The translations under genes and the position numbers were made by a program. The notes beneath the pieces were generated by a model. That model had not been told where the DNA came from, ran no database searches, and saw nothing but the letters and a program-made list of their open reading frames with translations. Below, piece after piece: positions 8,656 to 16,596 of a stretch of DNA of 64,000 bases. Each line of letters opens with the position of its first letter. Position 1 is the first letter of the stretch. Where the stretch lies: the NCBI GenBank assembly GCA_940746715.1, contig CALNWN010000011.1, positions 62,001-126,000 on the forward strand, in the 5' to 3' direction. The stretch is from an uncultured Paraburkholderia sp. Its GTDB lineage: Bacteria; Pseudomonadota; Gammaproteobacteria; Burkholderiales; Burkholderiaceae.

Positions 8656-9561
8656 TTACGCGCCGATCACAACGCGCACATAGTGGTCGATCAGCAGCGC
8701 GGCGAACAGCAGCGACAGATAGACGATCGAATAACGGAAGGTGCGGCGCGCCAGATCGTCCGAATACTCGAGGTAGATCTTCCACGCGTACGCGAGAAAC
8801 ACGGCGCCAAGCAAGACGACCGCGGCAAGGTAGACAACACCGCTCATGCCGGAGATGAACGGCATCATGGTGACGGCGAACAGGATCACCGTATAGAGCA
8901 AAATGTGCAGCCGCGTGTACTTTTCGCCATGCGTGTTGGGCAGCATGGGCAGGCCGGCGTTTTCATAGTCTTTGCGCCGATACAGCGCGAGCGCCCAGAA
9001 ATGCGGCGGCGTCCACACGAAGATGATCAGCACGAGAATCCACGCGTCGCCGGGAACATGGCCCGTCACGGCGGCCCAGCCGAGCGCCGGCGGCATCGCG
9101 CCCGAGGCGCCGCCGAGCACGATGTTCTGAGGCGTGGCCGGCTTGAGCAGCAGCGTATAGATCACCGCATAGCCGACGAAGGTGGCGAGCGTGAGCCACA
9201 TGGTCAGCGGATTCGCAAACGTGTAGAGCGTCCACATGCCGAGGCCGCCGAGCACGGCCGAAAACAGCAGAATCTGCGCAGTGGTAATTTCGCCGCGCGC
9301 CGACGGACGCCACGAAGTGCGGCGCATCTTCGCGTCGATCTTCTGTTCGACGAGACAATTGATGGCAAACGCCGCGCCGGCCAACAGCCAGATGCCGACG
9401 GTCCCGCCGATCAGGACGGTCCACGGCACCATGCCCGGCGTCGACAGAAACATGCCGATAACGGCGCAGAACACGGCGAGTTGCGTGACGCGCGGCTTGG
9501 TCAGGGCGATGTACTGGGACATCCGGCTGCCGGGCGTTTGGGAGAGTGTTGTGCTGTCCAT
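8656..9561 (-). CDS. ctaB: Protoheme IX farnesyltransferase (heme O synthase)
   Basis: Integral membrane prenyltransferase that converts heme B to heme O by adding a farnesyl group. UbiA-type features are visible: ALTKPRVTQLAVF at the N-terminus, the Asp-rich NCLVEQKIDAKMRRT loop and a second loop at WTPPHFWALALYRRKDYENA. Multiple membrane segments; 301 aa is normal. Starts 6 bp after ctaA, so the two heme A synthesis steps are translationally close. Confidence 0.96.
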   Translation of the reverse strand: MDSTTLSQTPGSRMSQYIALTKPRVTQLAVFCAVIGMFLSTPGMVPWTVLIGGTVGIWLLAGAAFAINCLVEQKIDAKMRRTSWRPSARGEITTAQILLFSAVLGGLGMWTLYTFANPLTMWLTLATFVGYAVIYTLLLKPATPQNIVLGGASGAMPPALGWAAVTGHVPGDAWILVLIIFVWTPPHFWALALYRRKDYENAGLPMLPNTHGEKYTRLHILLYTVILFAVTMMPFISGMSGVVYLAAVVLLGAVFLAYAWKIYLEYSDDLARRTFRYSIVYLSLLFAALLIDHYVRVVIGA

Positions 9562-9567
9562 GTGGAG

Positions 9568-10677
9568 TCACGCTGGCGCGGCATCGCGCGCAGGCAACAC
9601 GGCGCGGCAGGGACGGCTATAAGCGATTTGAAAGTTTAACATAACGAGCAGGAGCAGCAGGACCGCGGCACCGCCATTATGCGCTACCGCAATAGGCAGC
9701 GGCCATTGCAGCACGATGTTCGACAACCCGGTGACGAACTGGATCAGCACGACCAGCAAGACGCCGTTCGCGGGACGCCGCAGCGACTCGAAGCGGCGCA
9801 GCTTCAGCGCAAACCACACCATGTAGGCAATCACCACGAACGCAAACGTGCGATGCGTCCAGTGGATGGCGACGAGCGCGTCCTGCGTGATCATGTCGCC
9901 GTCGCCCGTCATGCCGAGCGCGCGCCACAGGTGGAAGCCGTGCATGAAATCCATTGGCGGAACCCATTGTCCGTTGCACGTGGGGAAATCCGTGCATGCG
10001 AGCACAGCATAATTCGTGCTCACCCAGCCACCCAACGCGATCTGCGCGATCAACAGCACGAGACCCGCGAGCGCCGCGGCGCGCCAGCGCGCGGCCTCCG
10101 GTTCATAGGCGGGCAGCGGCGTTTGCCGCGCGGCGAGCCAGCCGAGCGTGCCGAGCAGTGCGAGACCGAGCAACAGATGCGTCGTCACGATGACCGGCTG
10201 CAGCTTCATCGTCACGGTCCACGCGCCGAACGCGCCTTGCACGAGAATCAGCAGCAGCAGCGAAGTCGGCCACCACGGCGACACATGCAGCGGGCGGCGC
10301 TTGATGCGCGCGACCCACGCGATGATCGTCTGTGCGATGATCAGCACGCCGATCGCCATGGCGAAATAGCGGTGGATCATCTCGATCCAGGCCTTCGTCA
10401 TGCTGACCGGGCCGGTCGGCATGGCCTGATGCGCCGCGGTGATGGCCGCGTGCGCGATAAACGGTGAGGACGTGCCGTAGCAGCCGGGCCAGTCCGGACA
10501 GCCGAGCCCCGAATCCGTGAGACGCGTGAAGCCACCGAACATCACGAGGTCGAGCGTGAGAAAAGTGGTGAGCCAGACGAGCTTGCGGAATTTGTTGTCG
10601 TCGGCTTTGACCCACACGTAGGACAGCGGCAACAACGCGATACACAAGCCGATCATGCCTAATTGCAGTACGAACAT
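9568..10677 (-). CDS. ctaA: Heme A synthase (COX15/CtaA)
   Basis: Membrane monooxygenase oxidising the heme O methyl group to give heme A for aa3 oxidase. Eight predicted membrane segments in two homologous halves with heme-ligand histidines (for example WIEMIHRYFAMAIGV and AIHWTHRTFAFVV). The conserved GGFTRLTDSGLGCPDWPGCYG segment is present, as is a second cysteine pair (CTDFPTCNGQW). 369 aa, intact. Lies between the assembly protein at 10.7 kb and ctaB. Confidence 0.96.
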   Translation of the reverse strand: MFVLQLGMIGLCIALLPLSYVWVKADDNKFRKLVWLTTFLTLDLVMFGGFTRLTDSGLGCPDWPGCYGTSSPFIAHAAITAAHQAMPTGPVSMTKAWIEMIHRYFAMAIGVLIIAQTIIAWVARIKRRPLHVSPWWPTSLLLLILVQGAFGAWTVTMKLQPVIVTTHLLLGLALLGTLGWLAARQTPLPAYEPEAARWRAAALAGLVLLIAQIALGGWVSTNYAVLACTDFPTCNGQWVPPMDFMHGFHLWRALGMTGDGDMITQDALVAIHWTHRTFAFVVIAYMVWFALKLRRFESLRRPANGVLLVVLIQFVTGLSNIVLQWPLPIAVAHNGGAAVLLLLLVMLNFQIAYSRPCRAVLPARDAAPA

Positions 10678-10699
10678 CTTCTTTACCCTGGTGACGGCG

Positions 10700-11404
10700 T
10701 CAGCCGATGCGCGACCACTTCAGCAGCTTGGTCAGGTCGCCCTTGATCTTGCTCGGGTTCGGATCTTTCGGGAAACGCATCATCAGATTGCCGTTCGGAT
10801 CGACCAGATAGAGGTGGTCGGAAACCTGGGTGCCCTGGTCGACGGGCAGCCACGCCGAGACCTGCGCCGGATCGGCGACCAGTATGTCGGTGTCGGGATA
10901 CGCCTTTTGTATCACGTCCGCGACGTTGCCCGCATCCGTGCGCAGCCACACTTCCACGACGCGCTCGCGTTCCGCGCCCTGTGCCGCGCGGATTTGCCGC
11001 ATGAAGTAGAGCTTGGTGGCGCAGGCTTTGTCGCAGGCGCTGCTGTCGACTGAGATCATCAGCCAGTGGCCGCGCAGGGAGGCGAGCTTGAGCGGCTTGC
11101 CGTCTTCGCCCGTGACGACGAGTGAATCCGGAATCGGCCGTTGCGGCTCGACGAGCGTGCCGTAGCTCGTGGTGCCGCCCGTCGGCTTGACGACGTAATA
11201 CATGAAGTACGAGATGGCGATCGGCGCACCGCAGACAATAGCCACCAGCAGCAGCATCCAGCGGCCGCGTTGCCACGAGCCGCGGTCGCTGGGCTGGCCG
11301 GGCATCGGCTTCGCTGCGGCGGCCTGGGCGGCGTTGGCCTGCGCGGCGGCGGGTTGGGCGGCGGATTTGCCGGATTGCGGCGAACGGGGTGATTGCGTGG
11401 ACAC
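10700..11404 (-). CDS. Cytochrome oxidase cluster membrane protein with thioredoxin-like domain
   Basis: Predicted inner-membrane protein with one transmembrane segment (MLLLVAIVCGAPIAISYFMY) after an Ala-rich cytoplasmic N-terminus. The periplasmic domain resembles SCO/thioredoxin folds: LRGHWLMISVDSSACDKACATKLYFM holds a CxxxC pair, followed by LVDPNGNLMMRFPKDPNPSK. Conserved in beta-proteobacterial oxidase clusters between surf1 and ctaA; a copper or thiol role in oxidase assembly is inferred. GTG start chosen for the AGAGGTCAGG upstream; an in-frame extension further upstream would overlap surf1. Confidence 0.82.
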   Translation of the reverse strand: MSTQSPRSPQSGKSAAQPAAAQANAAQAAAAKPMPGQPSDRGSWQRGRWMLLLVAIVCGAPIAISYFMYYVVKPTGGTTSYGTLVEPQRPIPDSLVVTGEDGKPLKLASLRGHWLMISVDSSACDKACATKLYFMRQIRAAQGAERERVVEVWLRTDAGNVADVIQKAYPDTDILVADPAQVSAWLPVDQGTQVSDHLYLVDPNGNLMMRFPKDPNPSKIKGDLTKLLKWSRIG

Positions 11405-11463
11405 TACCTGACCTCTTTCAATGATTGTTCTGCCGGTGCGGGATTCGCGTGCAGCACTGCGCA

Positions 11464-12180
11464 TTACACGCCGGGCGCATGCTCTTTCCTCGCCGCGCGG
11501 CGCGCCGCGTACAGGCCAAAGGCGAGCGCCGCAGCCGCCATGCCCCACCACTGGAACATGTAGCCATAATTGCGCTCGACGCCGCTGGTTGGCGCAGGCC
11601 AATCGCGCACGAGCTTGTCGCCGTCGTCGCTCAATTGCTGGATCACGAACGATTGCAAAGGCAATCCGGTCTCCGCGGCGTAGGCGGCGACGTCGAGATT
11701 CTGGCGAATCGACTGATGCGCGGCCGACCCGCCCTGCCCGAGCTCGTAGGCGCGCGACGCATCCGCGCGCGCAATGCCTTCGATCTCGATCTCGCCCTGC
11801 GGCGTGACGTACGGCGCGATCGTCTCGCGATTGCTCATGTTGCGCGGCAACCAGCCGCGGTTAACAAGCACATACCCGCCGTCGGCGAGTTTAAAAGGCA
11901 TCACGACGTAAAAGCCCGGCTGATCGTTATACGGACGATTATCGAGATACACCACCTTATCCGCCACGAACTTGCCGCGCGCTTTGATGCGATGGAATTC
12001 GATGTCCTTCAAAGCCACTGGCGCACCGGTGACGGGCTGCGCAGGCGCATTCTCGAATTGCGTGATGCGCGCCTCGAGCGCTTCCTTCTGATGTGCGCGC
12101 TCGCGCTGCCAGAAACCGAGGCGCACGGTCACCACGACGACGAAGAGAATCAACAACGCGGGAACGAGCCGGATCTTCAT
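11464..12180 (-). CDS. SURF1 family cytochrome oxidase assembly protein
   Basis: Membrane-anchored factor that helps insert heme A into subunit I. It has the typical hairpin layout: an N-terminal helix (ALLILFVVVVTVRLGFWQ), a periplasmic domain with YVLVNRGWLPR and NYGYMFQWWGMAAAALAF leading into the C-terminal helix. Start taken at MKIRLV, since the 16 codons upstream run into the promoter area of the divergent small membrane gene. 238 aa, normal size. Confidence 0.93.
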   Translation of the reverse strand: MKIRLVPALLILFVVVVTVRLGFWQRERAHQKEALEARITQFENAPAQPVTGAPVALKDIEFHRIKARGKFVADKVVYLDNRPYNDQPGFYVVMPFKLADGGYVLVNRGWLPRNMSNRETIAPYVTPQGEIEIEGIARADASRAYELGQGGSAAHQSIRQNLDVAAYAAETGLPLQSFVIQQLSDDGDKLVRDWPAPTSGVERNYGYMFQWWGMAAAALAFGLYAARRAARKEHAPGV

Positions 12181-12291
12181 CGACCGCACTCCCGCACTGC
12201 GTTGATCGCGGCGAGAGACGCGGGGCAAACGCCGGCTCGCGGTGAGATAATGACCATCTTGCCTTCGCGCTTTTCCGTTTCAGCAGGTTCC

Positions 12292-12501
12292 ATGCACATT
12301 CTCGTTCCCATTGCCTTTGCATTGATCATCGCCAGCATGGTGTCGGCGCTGTACTTCATGATGCATGACAAGGGCAAAACCAAGCGGATGGTCTGGTCGC
12401 TCGCCACGCGAGTCGGACTGTCGATCTCGCTGTTCCTCTTCATCCTGTTCGCCTACTGGATGGGCTGGATTCAGTCTACCGGCATTCCCTACGGGCGCTG
12501 A
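12292..12501 (+). CDS. Twin transmembrane protein (DUF2909)
   Basis: Sixty-nine-residue protein with two membrane helices (HILVPIAFALIIASMVSALY and LSISLFLFILFAYWMGWI) and a short basic loop (HDKGKTKRMVWS). This family sits in the oxidase assembly cluster of many beta-proteobacteria; a role in oxidase assembly or stability is only inferred. It is on the plus strand, opposite to the rest of the cluster, and divergent from surf1. Intact. Confidence 0.88.
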   Translation: MHILVPIAFALIIASMVSALYFMMHDKGKTKRMVWSLATRVGLSISLFLFILFAYWMGWIQSTGIPYGR

Positions 12502-12763
12502 GTCCGGAATAAGACCTCTCTTGCGCCAAAGCAAAACGCCGCCATGACAGGGTCGAGGGCGGCGCTGCATCCATTTCTGAGTATTTGCTGCGGACGTTCC
12601 GCTCGCTGCTTCGCTCACTGCCTGCGAACTGCTCGCGACCTGCCCGATTACGTTCCGTCGCCTTGCGCGTCGACCGCTTCTTTGGCGGCGCGCGCCGCGA
12701 ACAGCTTAAGCAACAGGCCCACGCACGATCCGCAAGAGCGGCCGGCGCGCAGGCCAGGCATTC

Positions 12764-13621
12764 TTACAGCCAGTACACGACGACGTACAGTCCGAGCCAG
12801 ACCACGTCCACGAAGTGCCAATACCAAGCCGCGCCTTCAAACGCGAAGTGGTGATCCGCCGTGAAGTGGCCGCGGATCATGCGCACCAGCACCACCGCCA
12901 GCATCGTGCCGCCGAGGAACACGTGGAAACCATGGAAGCCGGTCAGCAGGAAGAACGTCGAGCCATACACGCCCGAAGCTAGCGTCAGGTTCAGTTCGTT
13001 GTAGGCGTGGAAATATTCGAAGCCTTGCAGGAACAGGAAGCAGACGCCGAGCACCAGCGTAGCCGCCAGCCACACAATCGCCTTGTTGCGATGATTTTCA
13101 CGCAGAGCGTGGTGCGAGACCGTGAGCGTGGCGCCCGACGACAGCAGCAACGCTGTGTTGATGGTCGGCACGGGCCACGGCGTCATGGACTTGAAGGTCG
13201 ACACGAGCGACGCCGGACCGTTGTTCGGCCACACCGCCGAAAAATCCGGCCAGATCAGCTTGTAGTCGAGGCTTGCGAGTTCATGCAGCGCAATGGCGCG
13301 TGCGTAGAACAGCGCGCCGAAGAAAGCGCCGAAAAACATGACTTCGGAGAAGATGAACCAGCTCATGCTCCAGCGGTATGACTTGTCGACGTTCTTGCCG
13401 TACATGCCGCCTTCGGATTCCGCAATGGCGTCGCCGAACCAGTGCCACAACGTAAAGAGCAGCCACAACAGACCGACGACCACGCCGATCGGCGCCAGTT
13501 CATGTTCGTTGATCCAGGCCGCCAGCGATCCGAGCATGACCAGCAAGCCAACCGCGGCGCTGATCGGATGCCGCGACGGATGCGGTACGAAATAGTACGG
13601 GCTCTCGTTTTGACCGCTCAT
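12764..13621 (-). CDS. ctaE: Cytochrome c oxidase subunit III
   Basis: Seven-helix core subunit of the aa3-type terminal oxidase. Hallmarks are ESPYYFVPHPSRHPI at the N-terminus, WFIFSEVMFFGAFFGALFYA, GFEYFHAYNELNL, GFHGFHVFLGG and the C-terminal HFVDVVWLGLYVVVYWL. 285 aa, intact. The 262 bp after its stop hold no gene I recognise. Confidence 0.97.
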   Translation of the reverse strand: MSGQNESPYYFVPHPSRHPISAAVGLLVMLGSLAAWINEHELAPIGVVVGLLWLLFTLWHWFGDAIAESEGGMYGKNVDKSYRWSMSWFIFSEVMFFGAFFGALFYARAIALHELASLDYKLIWPDFSAVWPNNGPASLVSTFKSMTPWPVPTINTALLLSSGATLTVSHHALRENHRNKAIVWLAATLVLGVCFLFLQGFEYFHAYNELNLTLASGVYGSTFFLLTGFHGFHVFLGGTMLAVVLVRMIRGHFTADHHFAFEGAAWYWHFVDVVWLGLYVVVYWL

Positions 13622-13760
13622 TCTTGATTCTCCACTTCAGTCCAGTTGTTCCGGAAACTCCGGCTGCATCTTCGACGGCGCGTGTGTACCGCACCGCTTC
13701 ACTCTAATTCGTGGGCGCCGCGCGCCCGGTCCTGCATCGTGCCCGCGCCGTGTCGGCGTC

Positions 13761-13969
13761 TCAGCCGACCACCGCCCGGACCACCAGAATCAGCACGCCG
13801 ATGAAAATCGCCGTGCTGATCAGCGCCGCGATAATCACATGCAGTGGATTGAGCGCGTGGCGTCGCTTTCCAGATCGCGCCGCTTGCGCACCCCGAAAAA
13901 CGACCATAACACCGCCCGCATCGACTGGCCAAAGCTGCTCTTGCGCGGGCCGCCGCTGTTATCGCTCAT
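13761..13969 (-). pseudogene. DUF2970 small membrane protein, frameshifted
   Basis: Reading from the ATG gives MSDNSGGPRKSSFGQSMRAV, then WSFFGVRKRRDLESDATR. The family C-terminus NPLHVIIAALISTAIFIG follows in another frame and ends in VVRAVVG and a stop. One missing base near 13848-13856 accounts for the break, and the 209-bp length is one short of 70 codons. DUF2970 proteins are single-helix proteins conserved between ctaG and ctaE in beta-proteobacteria; function unknown. Confidence 0.8.
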
Positions 13970-13999
13970 TGTTGTCTTCCTTCGCCCGGGCTTTGGCCG

Positions 14000-14614
14000 T
14001 CAGGCGGGATTGGCGGCCGTGGCCGCCGTCTCAGCCGGAAGCGCCGCGCTTCCGACCTTTGCCGTTGCCGGCGTGTTCAACTCGAAGAACGTGTACGACA
14101 ACGTGATCGTTTTGACATCCTTCGGCAGCTTAGGATCGACGACAAAAACCACCGGCATGCGCCTCGTCTCGTTCGCCTTCAACGTCTGCTGCGTAAAGCA
14201 AAAACACTCGATCTTCTTGAAGTACTCGGTCGCCTGCTTCGGCGCGTAGCTCGGAATGGCTTGTGCCTGAATCGTGCGCGCCTGGTCGTTGCTGACCTCG
14301 TACATCACCGTCGTCACTTCGCCCGGATGCACGTCCAGACTGTGCTGCTCCGGCTTGAAACCAAGCGGGCCGCGCGCGTTCGCATCGAATTCGATTGAAA
14401 TCGTGCGGCTCATGTCGACCTGCGTATTCTTCGCCTCGCGCGCCGTCGCATCGCGCTGCACGAGGTTGTTGATGCCGGTGATCTGACAGATCGCGCGGTA
14501 CATGGGCACCAGCGCGAAACCGAAACCGAACATCATCAACGCGACGACGAACAGCTTGATCAGCATCGAACGGTTAAAAGAGCGATCGGCCTGAGCCGGC
14601 GGCTGCGTCGACAT
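14000..14614 (-). CDS. ctaG: Cytochrome c oxidase assembly protein CtaG (Cox11)
   Basis: Copper chaperone for the CuB site of subunit I. One N-terminal membrane helix (LIKLFVVALMMFGFGFALVP) and a periplasmic immunoglobulin-like domain with the copper-binding IECFCFTQQTL motif and RMPVVFVVDPKLP. 204 aa, intact. Located between DUF2970 and the small assembly gene, as usual in Burkholderiaceae. Confidence 0.96.
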   Translation of the reverse strand: MSTQPPAQADRSFNRSMLIKLFVVALMMFGFGFALVPMYRAICQITGINNLVQRDATAREAKNTQVDMSRTISIEFDANARGPLGFKPEQHSLDVHPGEVTTVMYEVSNDQARTIQAQAIPSYAPKQATEYFKKIECFCFTQQTLKANETRRMPVVFVVDPKLPKDVKTITLSYTFFELNTPATAKVGSAALPAETAATAANPA

Positions 14615-14659
14615 CTCTCAATCCTCAAAAAACCTGCAAACCCGGGCTACCCGCTCTCT

Positions 14660-14794
14660 TCAGGAAAACCAACCCTGGTTGACGATGACGGCGGCGAAAA
14701 AAACCGCTGCGATAGCAAGCAGCACGAGACCTAACCGCCTGTTGCTCGCGCGAATCTGCTCCGGGGTACGTCTTTCCTGTGGATTGCGCGTCAT
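14660..14794 (-). CDS. Small cytochrome oxidase assembly protein
   Basis: A 44-residue protein: a charged N-terminus (MTRNPQERRTPEQIRASNRR) and one membrane helix (LGLVLLAIAAVFFAAVIVN) ending NQGWFS. Peptides like this are conserved between ctaD and ctaG in beta-proteobacteria and are annotated as oxidase small assembly proteins. An upstream in-frame ATG exists, but the chosen start fits the conserved length. Confidence 0.75.
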   Translation of the reverse strand: MTRNPQERRTPEQIRASNRRLGLVLLAIAAVFFAAVIVNQGWFS

Positions 14795-14939
14795 GCTCAC
14801 GTTTCTGAATACCGTTTTTGCTGCTCTTTTTACTGCGGCCATTACAGCCACTTCACAGCGCTCGCCGCTTTCGCGGCTGCCCGGTTCGGAAGCGCCACTG
14901 CCTGCCGCCACCGGAACCGATCAACTCGCCCAACGACGA

Positions 14940-16553
14940 TTACTCGACGGTCGGCGGATGTTCGAACGTGTGAAACGGAGCCGGGCTCGGCACGGTCCAT
15001 TCGAGGCCCGTTGCGCCGTCCCACGGCTTGTCGCTCGCCTTTTCGTGATCGCCGCTGCCGCGATAAGCGGGCAATGCAACCGCGAACAGGAAGTACACCT
15101 GCGCGAGACCAAAACCAAATGCGCCGATCGAGATCACCTGGTTCCAGTCGGTGAACTGTGCCGGGTAGTCTGCATAGCGACGCGGCATGCCGGCGAGACC
15201 GACGAAGTGCATCGGCAGGAACGCGAGGTTGAAGAAGAACAGCGACGCCCAGAAGTGGATCTTGCCGCGCGTTTCGTTGTACATCCAGCCGGTCCACTTC
15301 GGCGCCCAGTAATACCAGCCGGAGAAGAGCGCGAACAGCGAACCCGCCACCAGCACGTAGTGGAAGTGCGCCACCACGAAGTAGGTGCCGTGATACTGGA
15401 TGTCGAGCGGCGCCATGGCGAGCATCAGGCCCGACAGACCGCCGAACGTGAACACGATCAGGAAGCCCACCGCGAACAGCATTGGCGTTTCGAACGAGAG
15501 CGAACCGCGCCACATGGTTGCGACCCAGTTGAACACTTTCACGCCCGTCGGCACGGCGATCAGCATGGTCGCGTACATGAAGAACAGCTGGCCCGTGACC
15601 GGCATGCCAGTGGCGAACATGTGGTGCGCCCAGACCATGAACGACAGAATCGCGATCGACGACGTGGCGTACACCATCGAGCTATAGCCGAACAGCGGCT
15701 TGCGCGAGAACGCCGGAATCACCTGCGACACGATCCCGAACGCCGGCAAGATCATGATGTACACCTCGGGGTGCCCGAAGAACCAGAAGATGTGCTGGTA
15801 CATGACCGGGTCGCCGCCGCCTGCCGCGTTAAAAAACGACGTGCCGAAGTGGCGATCGAACAGCACCATGGTGATCGCGCCCGCCAGAACCGGCATCACG
15901 GCAATCAGCAGGTACGCGGTGATGAGCCATGTCCAGACGAACATCGGCATCTTCATGAGCGTGAGGCCCGGCGCGCGCATGTTCAGGATCGTCACGACGA
16001 TGTTGATCCCACCCATGATCGACGACGCGCCCATCAGGTGGACCGCGAAGATCGCGAAGTCCATGCCCGGGCCCATCTGCGTGGAGAGCGGCGCGTAGAG
16101 CGTCCAGCCCGCGGCGGTCGCGCCGCTCGGCGAGAAGAACGAACCGACCAGGAGAACAGCCGCCACCGGCAGAAGCCAGAAGCTGAAGTTGTTCATACGG
16201 GCGAAAGCCATGTCCGATGCGCCGATCTGCAGCGGCACCATCCAGTTCGCGAAGCCAACGAACGCCGGCATGATCGCGCCGAACACCATGATGAGGCCGT
16301 GCATGGTGGTCAACTGGTTGAAGAACTCGGGGCGCATGATCTGCAGACCCGGCTCGAACAGCTCGGCACGGATCATCAACGCCATCACGCCTCCGGAGAG
16401 GAACATGGTGAACGAGAAGATCAGGTACAGCGTACCGATGTCCTTGTGGTTGGTTGCGAACAGCCAACGACGCCAGCCGTGCGGCGTTTCGTGGGCATGG
16501 TCGCCGTGCACGTGCTCGTGGCCCGCGACTACATCGTGTCCGATGCTAGACAT
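14940..16553 (-). CDS. ctaD: Cytochrome c oxidase subunit I
   Basis: Catalytic subunit of the aa3 oxidase, binding heme a, heme a3 and CuB and pumping protons. Key sites are present: the heme a ligand region (TMHGLIMVFGAIMPAF), the CuB/cross-linked His-Tyr segment (WFFGHPEVYIMILPAFG), the other CuB histidines (VWAHHMFATGM) and the heme pair (VVAHFHYVLVAGS). Twelve helices, 537 aa, intact. 43 bp after ctaC. Confidence 0.98.
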   Translation of the reverse strand: MSSIGHDVVAGHEHVHGDHAHETPHGWRRWLFATNHKDIGTLYLIFSFTMFLSGGVMALMIRAELFEPGLQIMRPEFFNQLTTMHGLIMVFGAIMPAFVGFANWMVPLQIGASDMAFARMNNFSFWLLPVAAVLLVGSFFSPSGATAAGWTLYAPLSTQMGPGMDFAIFAVHLMGASSIMGGINIVVTILNMRAPGLTLMKMPMFVWTWLITAYLLIAVMPVLAGAITMVLFDRHFGTSFFNAAGGGDPVMYQHIFWFFGHPEVYIMILPAFGIVSQVIPAFSRKPLFGYSSMVYATSSIAILSFMVWAHHMFATGMPVTGQLFFMYATMLIAVPTGVKVFNWVATMWRGSLSFETPMLFAVGFLIVFTFGGLSGLMLAMAPLDIQYHGTYFVVAHFHYVLVAGSLFALFSGWYYWAPKWTGWMYNETRGKIHFWASLFFFNLAFLPMHFVGLAGMPRRYADYPAQFTDWNQVISIGAFGFGLAQVYFLFAVALPAYRGSGDHEKASDKPWDGATGLEWTVPSPAPFHTFEHPPTVE

Positions 16554-16596
16554 GACAATCTCCTAAAGCGAATACTGCGGTGCTGACCATGACATG

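Noticed and set aside
12502..12763. Possible decayed gene between the twin-membrane gene and ctaE
   Set aside because: Frames give only low-complexity Arg/Ala/Ser sequence with no family resemblance.
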